Shown piece by piece: positions 22,047 through 31,619 of a DNA stretch of 48,013 nucleotides; the stretch's first letter is position 1; each line of letters opens with the position of its first letter. Where the stretch lies: NCBI RefSeq assembly GCF_030158645.1, contig NZ_JAOASO010000081.1, forward strand, positions 1 to 48,013, in the 5' to 3' direction. The translations under genes and the position numbers were made by a program. The notes beneath the pieces are model-generated. The model was not told where the DNA came from and did no database searches. It was given only the letters and a program-made list of their open reading frames with translations. The stretch comes from Hydrogenophaga sp. (GTDB taxonomy: Bacteria > Pseudomonadota > Gammaproteobacteria > Burkholderiales > Burkholderiaceae_C).

Positions 22047-22967
22047 ATGAGCCGCCACATCACACTCAAGCAGTTCCGCTACTTCCTCGCGGTGGCCGAA
22101 TCGGACTCGGTGGCCGCAGCCTCGCGCATGCTCAGCATTGCGCAGTCGGCCATCACCAAGAGCGTGCTGGAGCTTGAAGACGAGCTGGGTTTGGTGCTGT
22201 TCGAACGAAGCACCAAAGGCATGCGGCTCACGCCCGAGGGCCATCGGTTTCAGGTGAAGGCGCGGCGGGTGATCGGCGCGGTGGCCGACGCCACGCGTGG
22301 CGTGTACCCGAGTTCGACGCCGTTGGCCGGCGCACTCACCATCGGCGTGACCAGCCTGGTGGCGGGCTACTACCTCTCGGAGGTGTTCGCCCGCTTTCGA
22401 CGCACCTGCCCGGGGGTGGACCTGCAAGTGGTGGAAGACGCCCCGCCCTTCCTCGAACACCTGTTGATCAACGGCGAACTGGACATCGCGATCATGGTGA
22501 GCAACGCGCTGGGCGAGCCGCAAGCGCTGATGGCCGAGACCTTGACCCGCTCACCCAACCGCGTGTGGATGGCGGCAGACCATCCGCTGGCTGGGCAATC
22601 GGAGGTGAGCCTGGCCGAGTGCGTGCAGCACGATCTGGTGGTGCTGCAAGCCGACCGCATCGAGGTGTTGATGCGCAGTGTGTGGGCACGCCACCAGTTG
22701 AAGCCACGCACGGTGTTGCGCACCTCGTCGCTGGAGGCGGTGCGTTCGCTCGTGGGGGTGGGGGCGGGTCTGGCTGTGCTGCCCGACTTTCTGTACCGAC
22801 CCTGGACGCTGGACGCCGAACACGTGGAGGTTCGGACCTTGCGCGACGCGGTGCCCACCGTGGATGTGGGGCTGGTGTGGCGGCGCGGTTCGCCGCTGCG
22901 CGCCGAGGTCATGGAGTTCGTCGAGGTGGCGCGGGACCAGTCGCGGTCTCGGCGTCCTGCGGCCTGA
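22047..22967 (+). CDS. LysR family transcriptional regulator
   Basis: A 306-residue regulator. The N-terminal winged helix-turn-helix (about residues 1-62) begins MSRHITLKQFRYFLAVAESDSVAAASRMLSIAQSAITKSVLELEDELG. The periplasmic-binding-protein-like effector domain follows (about 95-300). It is transcribed away from the polyamine-type transporter operon and likely controls it; the effector may be an amine or GABA-related compound. Its C-terminal end converges on the acyl-CoA synthetase gene with 73 bases between. Confidence 0.92.
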   Translation: MSRHITLKQFRYFLAVAESDSVAAASRMLSIAQSAITKSVLELEDELGLVLFERSTKGMRLTPEGHRFQVKARRVIGAVADATRGVYPSSTPLAGALTIGVTSLVAGYYLSEVFARFRRTCPGVDLQVVEDAPPFLEHLLINGELDIAIMVSNALGEPQALMAETLTRSPNRVWMAADHPLAGQSEVSLAECVQHDLVVLQADRIEVLMRSVWARHQLKPRTVLRTSSLEAVRSLVGVGAGLAVLPDFLYRPWTLDAEHVEVRTLRDAVPTVDVGLVWRRGSPLRAEVMEFVEVARDQSRSRRPAA

Positions 22968-23040
22968 GTTTTTTTCTCTGGCGGATCGGGTCATCGGCGA
23001 CCTCCGGGCAGAGCGCCGACCGCTCGCGAGCACGCAAGGT

Positions 23041-24789
23041 TCAAACGCGCAATGAATCCCGAGCCCGTTCTTCTTCCTGCAACCGCAACACCCGCCGCTG
23101 CACCTTGCCCGTCGTGGTCATGGGCAGCGAGTCGATGAACTCGATCTCTTTCGGGTATTCGTAAGGCGCCAGCTTCCCCTTCACGTGCGACTGCAACTGT
23201 TTCACCAGCCCGTCACCCGCCACATGCCCGGGCGCCAGCACCACGTAAGCCTTCACCACCGCGCCGCGTTCGGCGTCCGGCTTGGGCACCACCGCGGCGT
23301 TGGCCACCGCCGGGTGCTTGACCAGACAGTTTTCAATCTCGCTCGGGCCGATGCGGTAGCCCGCCGCCTTGAACACGTCGTCGGCGCGGCCCTGGTACCA
23401 GAGGTAGCCGTCGGCGTCCCTCGTGGCCAGGTCGCCGGTACGGCACCAGCTGTTGGCCATGTCGCCGGTGTACTTGGCCCGGGTCGATGCGTCGTTCTTC
23501 CAGTAGCCCAAAAAGAACACCGGGTCAGGCTCCCCGTGCACATCCAGCCGGTGCACCGCCACGTCGCCCGGCACGTCGACTGGGCACTCGTTGCCGGCCT
23601 CGTCGATCACCGCCACCCGGTGCCCCGGGTAGCCCTTGCCCATGGAACCGGGCCGCGCCGGGTACAGGCGCGCGCAGTTGCCGACGATGTAATTGATCTC
23701 GGTCTGGCCAAACATCTCGTTGACCGTCACACCGAGGTGGTCACGACACCAGGCAAACACCGCGTCGCCCACCGCTTCGCCAGCGCTCATGAGGCCTTCC
23801 AGCTGGAACTTGTATCGCGGCTTCGGCTTGGGCACGGCCTTCATCATGGCCTTGAGCGCGGTGGGAAACAGGAAACTGTGCGTGACCCCATGGCGCTCGA
23901 TCAACTCGAAAGCGGTCTGCGGACTGAAGCGCCCGTTGAAGGCGACGATGGGCCGGCCAAAGTACAGCGTGGGCAACAGCGCGTCCATGAGACCACCGGT
24001 CCAAGCCCAGTCGGCGGGTGACCAGAACACCGCCTTCGACGGGACGGATGCGTCAAACGGATCAAAGCCGAACCAGTTCTGGCTGCACACAAAACCGGTG
24101 AGGTTGCCGATGAGCGCACGGTGCGGGATCAACGCACCCTTGGGGTTGCCCGTGGTGCCACTGGTGTAGATGAGCACCGCCGCCTCTTCGGACAAGGTGT
24201 TCACCGGCGTGAACCCGGCCGGCTCTTGTGCGAGCAGCGCGGTCCAGTCGAGGTCGGCGCGCATGCCCTTGGGCGTGCCGTCGCCGTCCACCCCGATCAC
24301 ACAGCGCAGCAGCGGGCAGTCGTCGCGCACGTCGAGCAAGGCAGGCAAGGTCGCCTGATCACAAATGGCCACCACCGCTTCGCTGTCCTGCAAGCGGAAT
24401 TCCAGCGCCTCAGGGCCAAAGAGTTGCGACAGCGGCATGCCCACCGCACCCATCTGCAACACCGCCATGTAGGCCACCGCGGTCTCGAAGCGCTGCGGCA
24501 GCACGATGGCCACACGGTCACCGCGTTGCACGCCGAGTGCGGCCAATGCGTTGGACAGTCGGTTGGCCTGGTCGAGCAGATCGGCGTAGCTGTGGGTTTG
24601 GTCTGTGCGGCCCGGCGCGCAGTCCACCACCGCCGCACCGGTCGAACGCGCAGGGTCTTCGGCCCAGCGGCGCATGCACATCTGCGCCATGTTGAACTGC
24701 TCGGGCACCTGCCAGCCGAAGCGGCTGTGCAAGGTGTCGTACAGGTCCAGCGGCTTGTCCGTCTTGTCTCTGGCTTGACTCGGGCGCAT
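23041..24789 (-). CDS. AMP-forming acyl-CoA synthetase
   Basis: A 582-residue ANL-superfamily adenylate-forming enzyme that would activate a carboxylic acid to its CoA thioester. The P-loop-like motif IYTSGTTGNPKGALI lies at about residues 203-217. A later GRADDVFKAAGYRIGPSEIE hinge region and the C-terminal catalytic lysine motif MTTTGKVQRRVLR are present. The pattern (NEMFGQTEINYIVGN) is that of acetyl/propionyl- or medium-chain-type synthetases; the chain length preference is not readable. I start at 24789 (MRPSQARDK), with GGAG upstream, rather than at 24873, which would overlap the divergent hydrolase gene. Confidence 0.88.
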   Translation of the reverse strand: MRPSQARDKTDKPLDLYDTLHSRFGWQVPEQFNMAQMCMRRWAEDPARSTGAAVVDCAPGRTDQTHSYADLLDQANRLSNALAALGVQRGDRVAIVLPQRFETAVAYMAVLQMGAVGMPLSQLFGPEALEFRLQDSEAVVAICDQATLPALLDVRDDCPLLRCVIGVDGDGTPKGMRADLDWTALLAQEPAGFTPVNTLSEEAAVLIYTSGTTGNPKGALIPHRALIGNLTGFVCSQNWFGFDPFDASVPSKAVFWSPADWAWTGGLMDALLPTLYFGRPIVAFNGRFSPQTAFELIERHGVTHSFLFPTALKAMMKAVPKPKPRYKFQLEGLMSAGEAVGDAVFAWCRDHLGVTVNEMFGQTEINYIVGNCARLYPARPGSMGKGYPGHRVAVIDEAGNECPVDVPGDVAVHRLDVHGEPDPVFFLGYWKNDASTRAKYTGDMANSWCRTGDLATRDADGYLWYQGRADDVFKAAGYRIGPSEIENCLVKHPAVANAAVVPKPDAERGAVVKAYVVLAPGHVAGDGLVKQLQSHVKGKLAPYEYPKEIEFIDSLPMTTTGKVQRRVLRLQEEERARDSLRV

Positions 24790-24823
24790 GGTGGTCTCGG
24801 TCTCCGTCTTTATGATCCGATGA

Positions 24824-25741
24824 ATGTACCAAGCACTGAGAGCCTCACGCAGCGAATACGTCCCGGTCCGCAACCTGAATTACCACGTGCGCGTGTGGGG
24901 TGAGCGCAGCGACAGCGTGGCACCACTGGTGCTGGTGCACGGCTGGATGGATGTGGCGGCCTCGTGGCAGTTTGTGGTGGACGCACTGCAGACCGAGCGC
25001 TGGATCATCGCGCCCGACTGGCGAGGGTTCGGGCACACCCAACTGGAAGGCCCAGCGGTCGACAGCTACTGGTTCCCCGACTATTTGGCCGACCTCGACG
25101 TTCTGCTCGACCACTATGCTGGCGAGCGCAAGGTCGACCTGGTGGGCCACAGCATGGGCGGCAACATCGCCATGATGTATGCGGGCGTTCGTCCGCAGCG
25201 CATTGAACACCTGGTCAACCTGGAGGGCTTCGGCCTGCCCGAAACGCGGCCCGCACAAGCCGCCGGCCGCTACGCGCAGTGGATGGACGAGATCAAGGCC
25301 GTGCAGCGCGGCGGCAAGGCACTCAAGAGCTACGCCGACGCACACGGCGTGGCGAGCCGGCTCATGAAAACCAATCCACGACTGGCGCAAGACAAGGCTG
25401 ACTGGCTGGCCCGTCAATGGGCGGCACCGAACGCGCAAGGCGCGTGGGACATTCTGGGCGACGCGGCCCACAAGGTGACCAGCGCCCACATTTACCGGCT
25501 TGATGAGGCGCTGGAGATCTACCGCCGCATCAGCGCACCGGTGCTGTCGGTCACCGCAGGCGACGACAGCCTGGGCCAGTGGTGGAAGGGCCAGTACACG
25601 CTGGCGCAGTACATGGAGCGCATCCGCGCCGTGCCACGTTTGCAGAGTGCCGTGGTGCAGGAAGCGGGTCACATGGTGCACCACGACCAGCCGGCCGAGT
25701 TGGCCAACCTCATCGAGACCTTCCTTCGCACCGCTCCCTGA
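24824..25741 (+). CDS. Alpha/beta hydrolase
   Basis: A 305-residue serine hydrolase. The oxyanion-hole motif LVHGWMD lies near residue 37-43 and the nucleophile elbow GHSMGGN has Ser110. The probable catalytic His is in EAGHMVHHDQP near residue 285-290, and the acid in SVTAGDDS near residue 245. The gene is divergent from the acyl-CoA synthetase with 34 bases between starts, a common pairing that hints at linked acyl or ester metabolism. The substrate is unknown. Confidence 0.9.
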   Translation: MYQALRASRSEYVPVRNLNYHVRVWGERSDSVAPLVLVHGWMDVAASWQFVVDALQTERWIIAPDWRGFGHTQLEGPAVDSYWFPDYLADLDVLLDHYAGERKVDLVGHSMGGNIAMMYAGVRPQRIEHLVNLEGFGLPETRPAQAAGRYAQWMDEIKAVQRGGKALKSYADAHGVASRLMKTNPRLAQDKADWLARQWAAPNAQGAWDILGDAAHKVTSAHIYRLDEALEIYRRISAPVLSVTAGDDSLGQWWKGQYTLAQYMERIRAVPRLQSAVVQEAGHMVHHDQPAELANLIETFLRTAP

Positions 25742-25818
25742 GCCACTTCGGCGGGCGGCGGGGGTTTCTGGGTCGCCGGGACCTTGCGTTCCAATGCCGC
25801 CGGGCATACTCGCGCGTT

Positions 25819-26358
25819 ATGAAATTGATCCCGCGCACATTTTTCAAGCCAGCCGCGGCGGCTGTTCTGGGTCTCTGCATGGGTGCCCAGGCTCAGGCAG
25901 GGAGCTGGGACCTGTGTCCGGGCCACGACCAGCCAGCCAGTGCCGAGCCCGATGCACCCCGCTACGAGGCCTTCTTTTCGCCCTACACCCACCACTGGAC
26001 GCCCGACAGCGAACACGAACAGGTGTACGCGGTCAGCGTGAGCCGGCTGCTGCCCAACAACCGCTACTGCGGCTTCAGCCTGTTCAACAACTCGTTTGGC
26101 CAACCCTCGGCCTACGCCTTCGTGGGCAAGAGCTGGCCGGGGTTCTGGCAAGCGCAGCCGCAGCTGTACGTGTCGGTGAGTGCCGGGATCATTTATGGCT
26201 ACGTGGGCCAGTACAAGGACAAGGTGCCGCTCAACGTGGGCGGCTTCTCGCCCGTGCTCATTCCCGCCATCGGCTACCGCCTGTCACCCAAGAGCACGCT
26301 CGAGATCCAGCTGCTGGGCACCGCTGCCGTGATGTTTGGAACCACCTGGCGCTTTTGA
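25819..26358 (+). CDS. Secreted PagP-like outer-membrane barrel protein
   Basis: A 179-residue protein with a signal peptide (MKLIPRTFFKPAAAAVLGLCMGAQAQA, cleavage about residue 27). The mature chain is rich in aromatic residues in alternating patterns and ends in Phe (TTWRF), as outer-membrane barrels do. Several segments line up by eye with lipid A palmitoyltransferase PagP: an early HHW-x-EH region, a KSW segment, SAGIIYGYVG and PVLIPAIGYR. This is inference by pattern; it may instead be an uncharacterised small barrel. It precedes prfB by about 70 bases. Confidence 0.5.
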   Translation: MKLIPRTFFKPAAAAVLGLCMGAQAQAGSWDLCPGHDQPASAEPDAPRYEAFFSPYTHHWTPDSEHEQVYAVSVSRLLPNNRYCGFSLFNNSFGQPSAYAFVGKSWPGFWQAQPQLYVSVSAGIIYGYVGQYKDKVPLNVGGFSPVLIPAIGYRLSPKSTLEIQLLGTAAVMFGTTWRF

Positions 26359-26429
26359 AGGGTGCGGCCGCTGGCGGCGGCATGGCGTGAGAAAATCGCG
26401 GTTTTGAACATTGACCGCAGGAACACCCC

Positions 26430-27534
26430 ATGGAAGCCGAACGCAGCAACGCCATCCGATCCCAGCTCGAAGACCTGACCACACGCGTGGTCGAGCTCCG
26501 GAGGTATCTTTGACTACGATGCCAAAGCATCGAAGTTGAAGGAAGTCGAGTCGGCACTCGAAGACCCAACGGTCTGGAACGACCCCAAACGTGCCCAGGA
26601 ACTGGGCCGCGAGAAAAAATCCCTCGAAGACGTGGTGCTCGTGCTCGACCGCCTCACCGGCGAGCTGACCGACAACACCGAGCTGTTCGAGATGTCGAGC
26701 GAAGACGGTGACGACGCCGGCCTGATCACCATCGAAGGCGAAGCCGCGAAGGTCGCCGTCGAAGTGGAAAAGCTTGAATTCCGCCGCATGTTCAGCAACC
26801 CGGCCGATCCACTCAACTGTTTCCTGGACATCCAGGCCGGCGCCGGCGGCACCGAAGCCTGCGACTGGGCCAGCATGTTGCTGCGCCAGTACCTGCGCTA
26901 CGCCGAGCGCAAGGGCTTCAAGACCGTGATTGAAGACGAGACCGAGGGCGACACCGCCGGCATCAAGAGCGCCACCATCAAGATCGAAGGCGACTACGCC
27001 TTCGGCCTGCTGCGCACCGAAACCGGTGTGCACCGCCTGGTGCGCAAGAGCCCGTTCGACTCGTCGGGTGGTCGCCACACCTCGTTCGCGTCGGTGTTCG
27101 TGTACCCCGAGATCGACGACTCGATCGAGATCAACATCAACCCGGCCGACGTGCGCACCGACACCTTCCGCGCCAGCGGCGCCGGTGGTCAGCACATCAA
27201 CAAGACCGACTCGGCCGTGCGCCTGACGCACATCCCCACGGGCATCGTGGTGCAGTGCCAGGACGGTCGCAGCCAGCACAGCAACCGCGACGTCGCCTGG
27301 AAGCGGCTGCGCTCGCGGCTGTTCGACTTCGAGATGCGCAAGCGCATGGAAGAGCAGCAGAAGCTGGAAGACACCAAGACCGACGTCGGCTGGGGCCACC
27401 AGATCCGCTCCTACGTGCTGGACAACAGCCGCATCAAGGACCTGCGCACCAACGTCGAGATTTCCGCCACGCAGAAGGTGCTGGACGGCGATCTGGATCC
27501 CTTCATCGAAGCATCACTGAAGCAAGGCGTCTGA
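26430..27534 (+). CDS. prfB: Peptide chain release factor 2 (PrfB), programmed +1 frameshift
   Basis: Release factor for UAA and UGA codons, 367 residues. Translation starts at 26430 and reads 27 codons to CTT (26508-26510). The next triplet is an in-frame TGA (26511-26513), and the rest of the protein continues in the +1 frame from GAC at 26512. The full-length chain has the stop-codon recognition motif SPF (KSPFDSSGG) and the catalytic GGQ at residues 252-254 ([12 protein letters not shown]). pepN starts two bases after the stop. The apparently split reading frame is the normal RF2 autoregulation, not damage. Confidence 0.97.
26501..26514 (+). promoter_or_regulatory. RF2 programmed frameshift signal
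   Basis: The sequence GAGGTATCTTTGAC holds an internal Shine-Dalgarno-like GGAGG (from 26500) three bases before the slippery CTT, then the in-frame TGA followed by C. This is the canonical arrangement in which low RF2 levels favour slippage to the +1 frame. Confidence 0.95.
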
Positions 27535-27536
27535 CC

Positions 27537-30233
27537 ATGAGCTCACTGCGTGAAGGCCCCACCACCGTGGTTCGCCGAGAAGACTATGCCGCACCGGCTT
27601 ACTGGATCGACACCGTCGACCTCTGCTTCGACCTGGACCCGGCGAAGACGCGCGTGCTCAACAAAATGCGCCTGCGCCGCAACCCGGAAGTTGCTGCGCA
27701 GGCTCTGCGGCTGGACGGGGAAGACCTGAATCTCGCCCGCGTGCTGGTCAATGGCGCGGGATGCTCGTTCAAGATGGACGGGCAGCAACTGGTGCTGGAG
27801 AGCCTGCCCGAAGGCACCGAGCCTTTCGATCTGGAAATCTTCACCACCTGCACGCCCGAGAAGAACACGCAGCTCATGGGCCTGTACGTGAGCCAGGGCA
27901 CCTTCTTCACGCAATGCGAGGCCGAGGGCTTTCGCCGCATCACGTATTTCCTGGACCGCCCCGATGTGATGGCCAGCTACACCGTGATGCTGCGTGCCGA
28001 CAAGGCCAAGTACCCGGTGCTGCTGTCCAACGGCAACCTGGTGGAAGAAGGCAAGCTGCCCGACGGCCGCCACTTCGCCAAGTGGGTCGACCCCCACAAA
28101 AAGCCCTGCTATCTGTTCGCACTCGTCGCCGGCCAGCTGGTGGCGCGCGAGCAGCGCATCACCTCGCGCAGCGGCGGCAACCACCTGCTGCAGGTGTATG
28201 TGCGCCCCGGCGACATGGACAAGACCGAACACGCCATGAACTCGCTGATCGCCAGCGTGGCCTGGGACGAAGCGCGCTTCGGCCTGCCGCTCGATCTGGA
28301 GCGTTTCATGATCGTGGCCACCGCCGACTTCAACATGGGCGCGATGGAGAACAAGGGCCTCAACATCTTCAACACCAAGTACGTGCTGGCCAACAGCGCC
28401 ACCGCGACCGACACCGACTTCGCCAACATCGAATCGGTCGTGGGCCACGAGTACTTCCACAACTGGACCGGCAACCGCGTCACCTGCCGCGACTGGTTCC
28501 AGCTGTCGTTGAAGGAAGGCCTCACCGTCTTCCGCGACCAGGAGTTCAGCATGGACCTGTGCGCCGAGCCCTCGGCGCGAGCGGTCAAGCGCATTGAAGA
28601 TGTGCGCGTCCTGCGCACCGCACAGTTTCCCGAAGACGCCGGCCCGATGGCGCATCCGGTGCGGCCTGACAGTTATGCGGAGATCAACAACTTCTACACC
28701 GTCACGGTGTACGAAAAGGGCGCCGAGGTCGTGCGCATGATGCAGACGCTGGTCGGTCGCGAAGGCTTTGCGCGCGGCATGAAGCTCTACTTCGAGCGTC
28801 ACGACGGCCAGGCTGTCACCTGCGACGACTTCGCCCAAGCGCTGGCCGATGCCAATCCCGACACGGACCTCGCCCGCCTGCTGCCGCAGTTCAAGCGCTG
28901 GTACAGCCAGGCCGGCACGCCGCGCCTGCGCGCCGAGGGCGTGTTTGATGCCGCCGCCCGCAGCTACACCCTCACGCTCGCGCAAAGCTGCGCGCCCACG
29001 CCCGGCCAGGGCGCCAAAGAGCCGTTCGTGATCCCGGTATCGCTCGGTTTGCTCAATGCAGATGGTGCGCAGCTGCCACTGCAGTTGGCCCACTGGAGCC
29101 AGCCCGAAACCGGCAGCCGCACTTTTGTGTTGACGCAAGCCAGCGAGAGCTTCACCTTTGTGAACCTCGACAGCGAGCCCGTTCCCTCACTGCTGCGCGG
29201 CTTCTCGGCGCCCGTGGTGCTCGACTGCCACTACACCGACGCGCAATTGCTCACGCTGCTGGCCTTCGACCCCGATCCGTTCAACCGCTGGGAGGCCGCG
29301 CAACGCCTGGCCTTGCGCCGCGCTCTGATGGCGATTCAGAGCGGCGGGGACGTGCCCTCCCTGCCACTGGACGATGCTTACCTCGACGCCATGCGCGACG
29401 TGCTGCGCCACCCCACGCTGGACGCCGCGTTCAAGGAACTCGTGCTCACGCTGCCCAGCGAAAGCTACGTGGCCGAGCAGCTCGACGAAGTCGACCCGCA
29501 ACGCGTGCACGCCGTGCGCGAAGCCATGCGCGCGCAGCTGGCGCAAGCACTGCAAGCCGACTGGGCCTGGGCATTTGATGCGAACAAGGACAACGGGGCC
29601 TACCGCCCCGATCCGGTGAGCACCGGCCGCCGCGCGCTGGCGGGCATGGCGCTCACCATGCTGTGCCTGGACGCCCGCACCAGCGGCGATGCGGTGTGGC
29701 CCGGCCGCGCCTACCAGCGTTTCAAGGACTCCGGCAACATGACCGATCGGTTCAACGCCCTGTCGGCCCTGGTGGTGAGCGGTCACGCCCTGGCGCGCGA
29801 CGCGCTGGCCCGTTTCCACCAGATGTTCCAGCACGAAGACCTGGTGCTCGACAAGTGGTTTGCCCTGCAAGCCGGTGCACCCGACCGGGGAGGCAACGTG
29901 TTGCCCGCCGTGCGCCAGCTCATGAAGCACCCCGACTTCCATTTGAAGAACCCCAACCGCGCGCGCAGCGTGATCTTCAGTTACTGCAGCGCCAACCCCG
30001 GCGCCTTTCACCGCACGGACGCGGCGGGGTACCTGTACTGGAGCGAGCGCGTCATCGAACTCGACGCGTTCAACCCGCAAGTGGCCGCCCGCCTTGCCCG
30101 CGCGCTCGACCGCTGGAAGAAGCTCGCCGAGCCCTACCGCAGTGCCGCGCGCGAAGCCATCGCCCGCGTGGCCGCCAAGACCGACCTGAGCAACGACGTG
30201 CGCGAAGTGGTGACGCGGGCTCTGGCCGACTGA
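27537..30233 (+). CDS. pepN: Aminopeptidase N (PepN, M1 family)
   Basis: Zinc metallopeptidase of 898 residues that removes N-terminal amino acids from peptides in the cytoplasm. The exopeptidase motif GAMEN lies near residue 267, and the zinc site is HEYFH (His304, Glu305, His308) with the third ligand Glu327. Length and domain layout match bacterial PepN of the E. coli type. The start at 27537, just after the prfB stop, gives the conserved N-terminus. An open frame extending upstream inside prfB is not coding. fbp follows after 14 bases. Confidence 0.96.
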   Translation: MSSLREGPTTVVRREDYAAPAYWIDTVDLCFDLDPAKTRVLNKMRLRRNPEVAAQALRLDGEDLNLARVLVNGAGCSFKMDGQQLVLESLPEGTEPFDLEIFTTCTPEKNTQLMGLYVSQGTFFTQCEAEGFRRITYFLDRPDVMASYTVMLRADKAKYPVLLSNGNLVEEGKLPDGRHFAKWVDPHKKPCYLFALVAGQLVAREQRITSRSGGNHLLQVYVRPGDMDKTEHAMNSLIASVAWDEARFGLPLDLERFMIVATADFNMGAMENKGLNIFNTKYVLANSATATDTDFANIESVVGHEYFHNWTGNRVTCRDWFQLSLKEGLTVFRDQEFSMDLCAEPSARAVKRIEDVRVLRTAQFPEDAGPMAHPVRPDSYAEINNFYTVTVYEKGAEVVRMMQTLVGREGFARGMKLYFERHDGQAVTCDDFAQALADANPDTDLARLLPQFKRWYSQAGTPRLRAEGVFDAAARSYTLTLAQSCAPTPGQGAKEPFVIPVSLGLLNADGAQLPLQLAHWSQPETGSRTFVLTQASESFTFVNLDSEPVPSLLRGFSAPVVLDCHYTDAQLLTLLAFDPDPFNRWEAAQRLALRRALMAIQSGGDVPSLPLDDAYLDAMRDVLRHPTLDAAFKELVLTLPSESYVAEQLDEVDPQRVHAVREAMRAQLAQALQADWAWAFDANKDNGAYRPDPVSTGRRALAGMALTMLCLDARTSGDAVWPGRAYQRFKDSGNMTDRFNALSALVVSGHALARDALARFHQMFQHEDLVLDKWFALQAGAPDRGGNVLPAVRQLMKHPDFHLKNPNRARSVIFSYCSANPGAFHRTDAAGYLYWSERVIELDAFNPQVAARLARALDRWKKLAEPYRSAAREAIARVAAKTDLSNDVREVVTRALAD

Positions 30234-30247
30234 AACGAAGACCCACC

Positions 30248-31255
30248 ATGACCAAACGCATTTCCCTCACCCGCTACCTCGTCGAACAACAACGCGTCGA
30301 CGGCCACATCCCGTCCCAACTGCGCCTGCTGCTCGAAGTGGTGGCCCGCGCCTGCAAGGGCATCAGCCAGGCCGTCAACAAAGGCGACCTCGGCGGTGTG
30401 CTCGGCGCCGCCACCACCGAAAACGTGCAGGGCGAGATGCAGAAGCAGCTCGACATCATTGCCAATGAGGTGCTGATCGAAGCCAACGAATGGGGCGGTC
30501 ACCTCGCAGCCATGGCCAGCGAAGAGATGGACAGCATCTACGTGGTGCCCAACCGCTACCCGCAAGGCGAATACCTGCTGCTGTTCGATCCGCTTGACGG
30601 TTCCAGCAACATCGACGTGAACGTGAGCATCGGCACCATCTTCAGCGTGCTCAAAAAGCCCGAAGGCAGCGCCGGCGTGAGCGAGCAGGACTTCCTGCAA
30701 CCCGGCGCACAGCAAGTGGCCGCCGGCTATTGCGTCTACGGCCCGCAGACCACACTGGTGCTCACCGTGGGTGACGGCGTGGCCATGTTCACGCTGGACC
30801 GCGAGCAGGGCTCGTTCGTGCTCACCAAAGAGAACGTGCAGATCCCGCCCGACACCAAGGAATTCGCCATCAACATGAGCAACATGCGCCACTGGGACGA
30901 ACCGGTGAAACGCTATGTGGACGAATGCCTGGCCGGCAAGGAAGGCCCGCGCGGCAAGGACTTCAACATGCGCTGGGTCGCCAGCATGGTGGCCGACGTG
31001 CACCGCATCCTCACGCGCGGCGGCGTCTTCATGTACCCCTGGGACAAGCGCGAGCCCGACAAGCCCGGCAAGCTGCGCCTGATGTACGAAGCCAACCCCA
31101 TGGGCTGGCTGGTCGAACAAGCCGGCGGCGCCGCCACCAACGGCAAGCAGCGCATCCTGGACATCCAGCCCGGCAAGCTGCACGAGCGGGTGAGCGTGGT
31201 GCTGGGTTCGAAGAACGAGGTCGACCGCGTGACCGGGTACCACACCGGGCTATAA
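30248..31255 (+). CDS. fbp: Fructose-1,6-bisphosphatase class I (Fbp), chromosomal copy
   Basis: Hydrolyses fructose-1,6-bisphosphate in gluconeogenesis. The 335-residue class I enzyme carries the metal-site motif [16 protein letters not shown] (about residues 110-125) and later GGVFMYPWD and [17 protein letters not shown]. It follows pepN and is not part of the cbb operon. A second class I copy begins at the right edge of the window (47660-48013), so this one is probably the housekeeping enzyme. A tRNA-Thr promoter overlaps its stop codon. Confidence 0.95.
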   Translation: MTKRISLTRYLVEQQRVDGHIPSQLRLLLEVVARACKGISQAVNKGDLGGVLGAATTENVQGEMQKQLDIIANEVLIEANEWGGHLAAMASEEMDSIYVVPNRYPQGEYLLLFDPLDGSSNIDVNVSIGTIFSVLKKPEGSAGVSEQDFLQPGAQQVAAGYCVYGPQTTLVLTVGDGVAMFTLDREQGSFVLTKENVQIPPDTKEFAINMSNMRHWDEPVKRYVDECLAGKEGPRGKDFNMRWVASMVADVHRILTRGGVFMYPWDKREPDKPGKLRLMYEANPMGWLVEQAGGAATNGKQRILDIQPGKLHERVSVVLGSKNEVDRVTGYHTGL

Positions 31256-31256
31256 T
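31229..31256 (+). promoter_or_regulatory. Promoter of tRNA-Thr, overlapping the end of fbp
   Basis: A perfect TATAAT at 31251-31256 overlaps the fbp stop codon, with GTGACC (four of six -35 matches) 16 bases upstream. The tRNA 5' end lies 11 bases after the -10 box, so the primary leader would be only a few bases. Confidence 0.6.
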
Positions 31257-31266
31257 CTCGGGCGTT

Positions 31267-31342
31267 GCCGGTGTAGCTCAGTCGGTAGAGCAGCTCATTC
31301 GTAATGAGAAGGTCGGGTGTTCGATTCATCTCTCCGGCACCA
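31267..31342 (+). tRNA. tRNA-Thr (anticodon CGT)
   Basis: A 76-base cloverleaf with encoded CCA. The anticodon arm GCTCA-TTCGTAA-TGAGA gives CGT. The acceptor stem pairs GCCGGTG with CTCCGGC, leaving a U6-U67 mismatch, and the T stem has two G-U pairs, so this copy is slightly relaxed compared with its relatives, but the D loop, anticodon loop and T loop (TTCGATT) are intact. Confidence 0.93.
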
Positions 31343-31354
31343 ACGTACACATCA

Positions 31355-31388
31355 AAAGCCCGCTATCTGATCGATAGCGGGCTTTTTT
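31355..31388 (+). terminator. Intrinsic terminator after tRNA-Thr
   Basis: A perfect 13-bp stem (31355-31367 with 31373-31385) with a 5-base loop, followed by a T run to 31388. Confidence 0.92.
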
Positions 31389-31619
31389 GTTGGGCCTTCG
31401 GTGGGTGTTTTGCACGTGCGGTGCGCAGCGCTGTGCTTCGTGACAAACATGTGAAAGCGCGCAAAGCCGGTGGCGGCGTTGTAAATTGGTAAGAACCCGC
31501 AAAAAACCGGGGGTCTGCCACGGGCGGGTGGCGTTTCTTGCCGAAAATACAGAGGTCGCCCTGCATACGGTAGGGGGCAGGGGCCCAGGCCCGACCTCAA
31601 TCCATTGGAGTACACCCTC

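Noticed and set aside
26430..26536. prfB as a frameshifted pseudogene
   Set aside because: The break is at the canonical CTT-TGA-C with an upstream Shine-Dalgarno-like site, so it is the normal programmed frameshift.
27543..29138. Minus-strand open frame of 531 codons inside pepN
   Set aside because: pepN has all catalytic motifs on the plus strand; the opposite frame is low-complexity and unsupported.
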